NCBI GenBank assembly: GCA_025331445.1 | Contig: JAIWNE010000001.1 | Span: 620,001 to 684,000 of the forward strand | DNA from: Blakeslea trispora | Lineage: Eukaryota; Mucoromycota; Mucoromycetes; Mucorales; Choanephoraceae | Length of the DNA: 64,000 nucleotides | Reading direction: 5' to 3' | Translations under genes and position numbers: made by a program | Part shown: piece by piece, positions 59,496 to 64,000 of the stretch | Numbering within the stretch: position 1 is the first letter of the stretch | How the letters are laid out: the number at the start of each line of letters is the position of its first letter | Notes under the pieces: model-generated | The model's database searches: none | What the model was told of the DNA's origin: nothing | What the model saw: the letters and a program-made list of their open reading frames with translations, nothing else

Positions 59496-60510
59496 TTATT
59501 CCAAAAGACGAGTGGTTTCAGTGGGTTCAAGGTCAGGAAGACCCAACTTCTTATTTCTGTAGTGCCATACAATACACATCACCAACAGAGTACCCTGCAA
59601 TACACCAGTCACCATATAAGTCAACCAAGCAGTCCAGTTGGTACCAGGACGAACCATCAACGAATAAACAAACAAGGCGGTACCTGGTGTCTGCAGCAGC
59701 ATCATAGGAATACTGATAGCGCCCACCTTCTTGGACTTCCATGTCTTGTAGATCTGAGGTATATATTGAAGTGAAGCCAAGACCATACTGAGGATACCTA
59801 AAAAGGCAGCCCAATAGTTGGTTTGCCAATGATCAGGACCACCTACAAACACAAGCAAAAGGACAGAGATAAAGAAAGAGAGGGCTAAATGACCAATACA
59901 GACAGCAGCAACGACAAGAGAGATCTTCCATTCGTTTGATAAAGGGGATTGAATAGTACTGGGAAGATCCAGATGAAGTGATCGTGGTGCATGCAACTGT
60001 CTCTTTTTGTTTTCTGGGAAATAGAGTAAAAACAGGATAAATCTATAAAGAAGATGATGAGAGTTTTACTCTTGTTTTTTTTCTCGAGAAATCCTTTCAA
60101 ACTTACACTAAACTAAACATAGCCCATTGAAGACCGATTTGAATAATACCCATCAAGCCTTCAAAACACGCTCCAGTAGAGAGTGATTTACAACAGACGA
60201 TAGCATCCCATTGTAACAAAATGATATTAAAGAAACTAGAAGTAGAAGATACAACACCCAACAACAAGAACCAAGCACTAAATCCTTCACTTGTCTTGTT
60301 TGCAATGATTCTATAATGCTATTTATAAAAAAAAAGAGAGTGAGTTTACTACCAGCATTAAAGGACAAGACAATTTACTTGAGGAAGATAGGAGACCACT
60401 AGACCAATACAGAGAAACAGACTGATAAACAGTGTTGTCTTATCGTTCAGTGGAACACATTCTTTTGCTCTCTCTTGAGAATAACTCAGTATCTTGGTAA
60501 CTGTTTCCAT
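59496..60510 (-). CDS. PQ-loop repeat membrane protein
   Basis: Seven-span type PQ-loop transporter, by family probably a vacuolar or lysosomal amino-acid exporter or related MtN3-clan protein. Exons (minus): 60379-60510, about 60107-60318, about 59496-60013. First PQ motif SYLPQ/HYRIIANKTSEGFSAWFLL spans the exon 1-2 junction; second is ASLQYIPQIYKTWKSKKVGAISIPMMLLQ. The C-terminus ends ETTRLLE, a dileucine-type sorting signal (ExxxLL) common in vacuolar or lysosomal membrane proteins. The exon 2-3 boundary is unresolved: the strong CCCAG acceptor at 60014 needs a phase-1 donor (a GTTTAG donor fits), while GTAAGT fits other acceptors. Length is about 285 residues. Confidence 0.85.
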
Positions 60511-60815
60511 AGTAACAAAATGGAAATAAGAAGTGAAGAAAAAAAAAAGAGTTCAGGAGATCTCGAGATCTTTGTTTCAAATAAAAAAAAAAAAAAAAAG
60601 AGACAAGAAACAAATCGTACAGTAAGGAATGGTAAATATTGTCAACTTTGCATTTGCGGAGTCGTGATTTTGTTTTTTTTTGTGGCATTATTTTATTTTA
60701 TAATACAAACTATACGAAAATTTCAAAAAACACAAGATTTAAAATGAAATTTCAATTCTTCTATTGGCCACGTGACCTGAATGTTTCTCCCCCCCCCCCT
60801 TCTGCCTGCTGTGCT
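60511..60815. other. Spacer between PQ-loop and SMG8 genes
   Basis: 305 bases, AT-rich, with a C9 run near 60790; nothing else seen. Confidence 0.5.
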
Positions 60816-62012
60816 TCAAAGTGTATCCCATTTTGGACTTGATTTGAAATGAAATTTAATAAAATCCTTTTGCAGATAAGCACTCTTGAGACGACTTTGA
60901 GCATCCAAAGGGAACTGAATAGGCTTTCCTTGTGCATCGCGGTAGATAAAAGGAAGTCTCAAGCAGTACATGCTGTTGGGCCCAAAGAACAGAGCTTCTT
61001 TAATATCCAAATCCACTATATGCTGATAGAGATTGATTTTAGGCTCAATCGAAATGGACACAGCATCATCAGGTGTCACAATGTAGATACGAAACAGTTG
61101 AGCCGTCACTTCAGTCGTGTTGTTGCTACAGGCACATAGAATGTGAATAGGCAAGTCTTGATGTACAAAATGATTGCCGTGTTCCTTTGGATGGCCTACA
61201 TGACCCAGTTTACAGACACGGCCTTCACCACAACTAAGGAATCGATGGCCATGAGGGCATTCGTATTCAGCACCAATGTAGCCGCGTACAAGACCTTGCA
61301 TACGGTCACGCGCACGTTGATTCCGTTTGCGGCGCGTGTCAAATAGCTGCTTGGGTTGTGTGCTGGAAGGTATAGGATGAGAGCCAAGAGCAGGAAACAC
61401 CTCGAGAGAAGGTGCCACTATCACAGGCTTAGGTGGAGCTGGGGATGGTAAAGTCTTGCCCAAGATTGGCCACTCTGTTGTATCGCCCAAGGCGGAAGAA
61501 GGTGGATTGTCTAGATCCTTTTGTTGTTGTTGTTGTTGTTGTTGTTGCTGCTGCTGTTGTTGTTGTTGTTGGCGTACCAGCTTGACTTCGTTTAGGGTAG
61601 TCATGGACCAAGGAATCAAGAAATGAGTGTTGCTCATGAACCCCTCTACTTTATCTAACCCTACACTGTTCTTGTACAGACTAGAGGATCCCAGATAGAG
61701 TAGAGCAGCATCATGCTGAGGTATTTCATCTGTTCTGAGCACAAGCTTTTGATCTCCATAACTTGAGGCAGCCAAATCAAGAGCAGCTCTAGCGGAGGTA
61801 AGACAACAGCCGAACTTTTGATAGAATCTATAGTTGGCCTCATCCAGATCAAATGGATCATCACGAATACGCTGTGATTTACCACAATTACAGGCATGAA
61901 ACAAACTGAATCCACTATTATGTTTAGCCATATCATACATCATAGCACGCTCATCTCGATTCGGTTGTAATTCATGTTCAATCTAATCTGTTCTTTAGTC
62001 TCTCATACACAC

Positions 62013-62084
<72 letters not shown>

Positions 62085-63905
62085 ACCTTTAAACGACAAG
62101 GTCTTCCTGTTAAACTAATATGCTCACAACTCTGCCTGCCTTGTTTCCAAATAAAATCACATTCACGCTCAAGTCGAACAGCAAATTCTTCCATACAAGG
62201 ACCACGGGCTAATGAACGATACATTCGCATCACATTGTTTCGCTATCACATACAGTAAGTACATATGGCCATACTCCATGCTTGTCTCTTACCTTCCACT
62301 CATGATATTTAGCTGTATAGTAAGGTGGTGAATCTTGTAAATAGGCTTCATTGCATTTCTGCATAATTTCCATAGAATGACTTGTGTTGACCTTAGTTTT
62401 GATTTCGACTTCCTTCCTCTCCTTTCACCTACCTCTTTGAAAATACGTGTTCAATCTTAACAATATCCTTCGTCTTCTTTCGTAAAATCACTTCAATCTG
62501 TTGAATCATGCCTTTTGTACTAGGAAATTGAGTGGTAATGATCTTTCTAAAGTCCGATTCATGCTCTCTCAATGGCTGTTGAAACACAAAGGAAATCAGA
62601 CAGACAGCAGCAGAGGCAAACTGAAGGCCTGTAGGTAGAGGAATAGGCTTGTCATTCTTTCTTGCGTATCCTCCAGTATGATGTAACGGATGGCGTGTGG
62701 TTGCTGTCTTTAGCCAGATAGCTACAAAATTCCTCAATAACTTATCCCTGTAATCATGATACAGTTGTTCCGATGGATCCTGTTGGCCAGACTCCTCTAG
62801 ATAACTCTCCAAAGACAAGGCTGGTTGATCGTATGGCTGAGTGAGGTAGTGAGGTATGATATGAATCACAGGCTGTGAACCGGAAGGCAAGAAGAACAAG
62901 GAGCGTACCTCAATTGAACTGACAGAAGAGGTTGTCTCTAGCTTGAGTGGCATCAGATGAAGGGCACGAAAGAGGTTTTTGATACGCATCTGTAATGCAT
63001 CTTGCATCTTTTTGATAGAGGCAGGCACAATAGCCTCAAAGGGAACATCCGTCACCACAAAGATCATGAAAGGTACGCCTTTAGCAGGTCCCCACCACCC
63101 TGTTGTGGCTGAATGATGGCGTTCATTTTCCTTCTTTTCAAACAGGCTGTTGGGTACACTGATATCCCAATGTTTCCAACAAGCAGAGAGATATTGAGCC
63201 AGGTGTGTATACATGTTCATCTTGAGTTGCTGTAAAGAGACCAAGGTAGACAAGAAATCGGTAGGTAATAGACTAGGTGGTAAAATAGGCTATAGAGTCC
63301 ATCCATGTCAGTCTTATAACAAGTTCAATGGTTAACTAATACTTGCAATCACAAGATGAGATACTGTCAACATGAACAATAAACCACGCATAGTATTTGA
63401 CTGATGACTTGTGAGCATGGTTGCAAATGACTACAAGTGAAATTGACCCAAGTCCATGAGTATAACTTGAAAACAACCCGATCTATTCCATTTACTTTTG
63501 CATCCCATGTAGTGGTATCGTGATTGGCATCCATAAACAGATATACTGTCTTTGTGGTGGTATCCACATGGAGTTGAAGTCCTGGTGCAATCTATGAAAA
63601 AAAGCGAGTTCAGTTTGACTTTTCTCCTATACTAAATCACTCATCACTTGCCTCATTGGCACAGTTGTCTAGTGGCTTCTAATAGAAATGGATGTGTTAG
63701 GATGTGAATAGGCAAACAAAATAGCGTTGTGTACCTTTTGATGAGTATAGAAAACGTTGCTGCCAACGATAGAATTAGCCAAAGTTATGGCTTTGTTTGA
63801 TGTTCGTTTAGCATCAGATACGCCAAAGATAGAAATGACTTGTAAACCAGCATCTCTTAAGGATTCAAGATTCGTCTTTTCCAATAGCGTGTTGATCTCA
63901 TCCAT
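60816..63905 (-). CDS. SMG8: SMG8-like nonsense-mediated decay factor
   Basis: Partner of SMG9 that regulates the SMG1 kinase, which phosphorylates UPF1. Exons (minus): 63735-63905, 63652-63678, 63496-63591, about 63353-63430, 62433-63289, 62293-62380, 62087-62242, 60816-61982, giving about 879 residues. N-terminal P-loop-like G domain (QVISIFGVSDAKRTSNKA), DNCANE/IAPGLQLHVD, then LLFMLTVSHL. The C-terminal half holds CDFIWKQGRQSCEHISLTG, HACNCGKSQRIRDDPFDL, ARAALDLAAS-type and the zinc-coordinating ECPHGHRFLSCGEGRVCKLG. A polyglutamine run of about 17 residues lies before it. The fourth junction is uncertain: the strong GTATTA donor breaks frame, whereas a GTGATT donor nine bases earlier keeps it. 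One intron is GC-AG. Confidence 0.9.
61519..61571. repeat. CAA/CAG trinucleotide run (polyglutamine in SMG8)
   Basis: About 17 uninterrupted Gln codons on the minus strand (CAA with a block of CAG) inside the last SMG8 exon; likely length-variable. Confidence 0.92.
62016..62080. repeat. (CT)n dinucleotide microsatellite in an SMG8 intron
   Basis: About 32 uninterrupted CT units within the intron at 61983-62086. It occupies most of the intron, directly after the donor side on the minus strand as (GA)n. Confidence 0.95.
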
Positions 63906-64000
63906 ATAGAATACTTTATTTTTTTTAAAAAAAAAAAAAAAAAGAAAAAAAAAGGAGAAAGGTTCATAGTGAAATGACATTTTCAAATGCAGCCGAGGCC
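63906..64000. promoter_or_regulatory. Proximal upstream region of SMG8
   Basis: AT-rich with T/A homopolymers directly before the SMG8 start. The window ends here, so upstream content is unknown. Confidence 0.45.

Noticed and set aside
60503..60516. X-box-like GTTTCCATAGTAAC at the PQ-loop gene start
   Set aside because: One half-site breaks the GTNRCC rule and it overlaps the start codon.
1..64000. CRISPR arrays, rRNA and bacterial operons
   Set aside because: No regularly spaced direct repeats with unique spacers; the repeats are contiguous minisatellites, and the genes are spliced eukaryotic genes.

Overview
The window is an AT-rich, gene-dense eukaryotic chromosome segment. Almost every gene is cut by short introns (about 50-90 bases, GTAAGT-like donors, TAG acceptors). 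The set of proteins (fungal FIG4, MDM1-type sorting nexin, TMEM41, SMG8, mitochondrial ClpP, F-box/LRR protein, OPT transporter, TFIIIC95) together with the low GC and homopolymer-rich spacers points to an early-diverging fungus, most likely Mucoromycota/Mucorales. The species cannot be told from the sequence. Coding segments below were joined by hand: each gene's exons were checked for frame continuity through to a stop codon, and two junctions are marked as unresolved.

Layout. 1-1430 is a spacer. 1431-10404 holds an ArfGAP/UBA protein, FIG4 lipid phosphatase, a small LRR protein and an OPT transporter. 10405-13872 is a gene-poor, tandem-repeat-rich spacer. 13873-21525 is a run of minus-strand genes: epoxide hydrolase-like protein, Kes1-like sterol/lipid transfer protein, a small lysine-rich protein, S-formylglutathione hydrolase and a TMEM41-like VTT protein. 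22393-33259 carries TFIIIC95, an MDM1/SNX13-type sorting nexin, deoxyhypusine synthase, a six-finger C2H2 protein, a Cox14-like protein and Snf7/Vps32. Two convergent pairs here have stop codons only 2 and 16 bases apart.

33260-41351 is the accessory island. It contains a Fanzor-like gene (eukaryotic TnpB relative, RuvC-type nuclease with a zinc ribbon) encoding about 1,337 residues, interrupted by an apparently intact Tc1/mariner DD34E transposon with 32-base perfect inverted repeats and a TA target duplication. Outside the insertion the reading frame is undamaged, so the insertion looks recent. A GC-rich hairpin-forming block lies upstream.

41352-53802 carries a lysine-rich unknown, mitochondrial ClpP, an F-box/LRR protein, a four-membrane-span protein, a TBC (Gyp8/TBC1D20-type) RabGAP and a triose-phosphate-transporter-family carrier. 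53803-63905 is an all-minus block: RFC1 (16 exons), a metallo-beta-lactamase-fold hydrolase, a PQ-loop transporter and SMG8. The host genes are unrelated housekeeping genes (membrane traffic, replication, RNA surveillance, translation, mitochondria), not a pathway cluster. No tRNA, rRNA or CRISPR array was seen.
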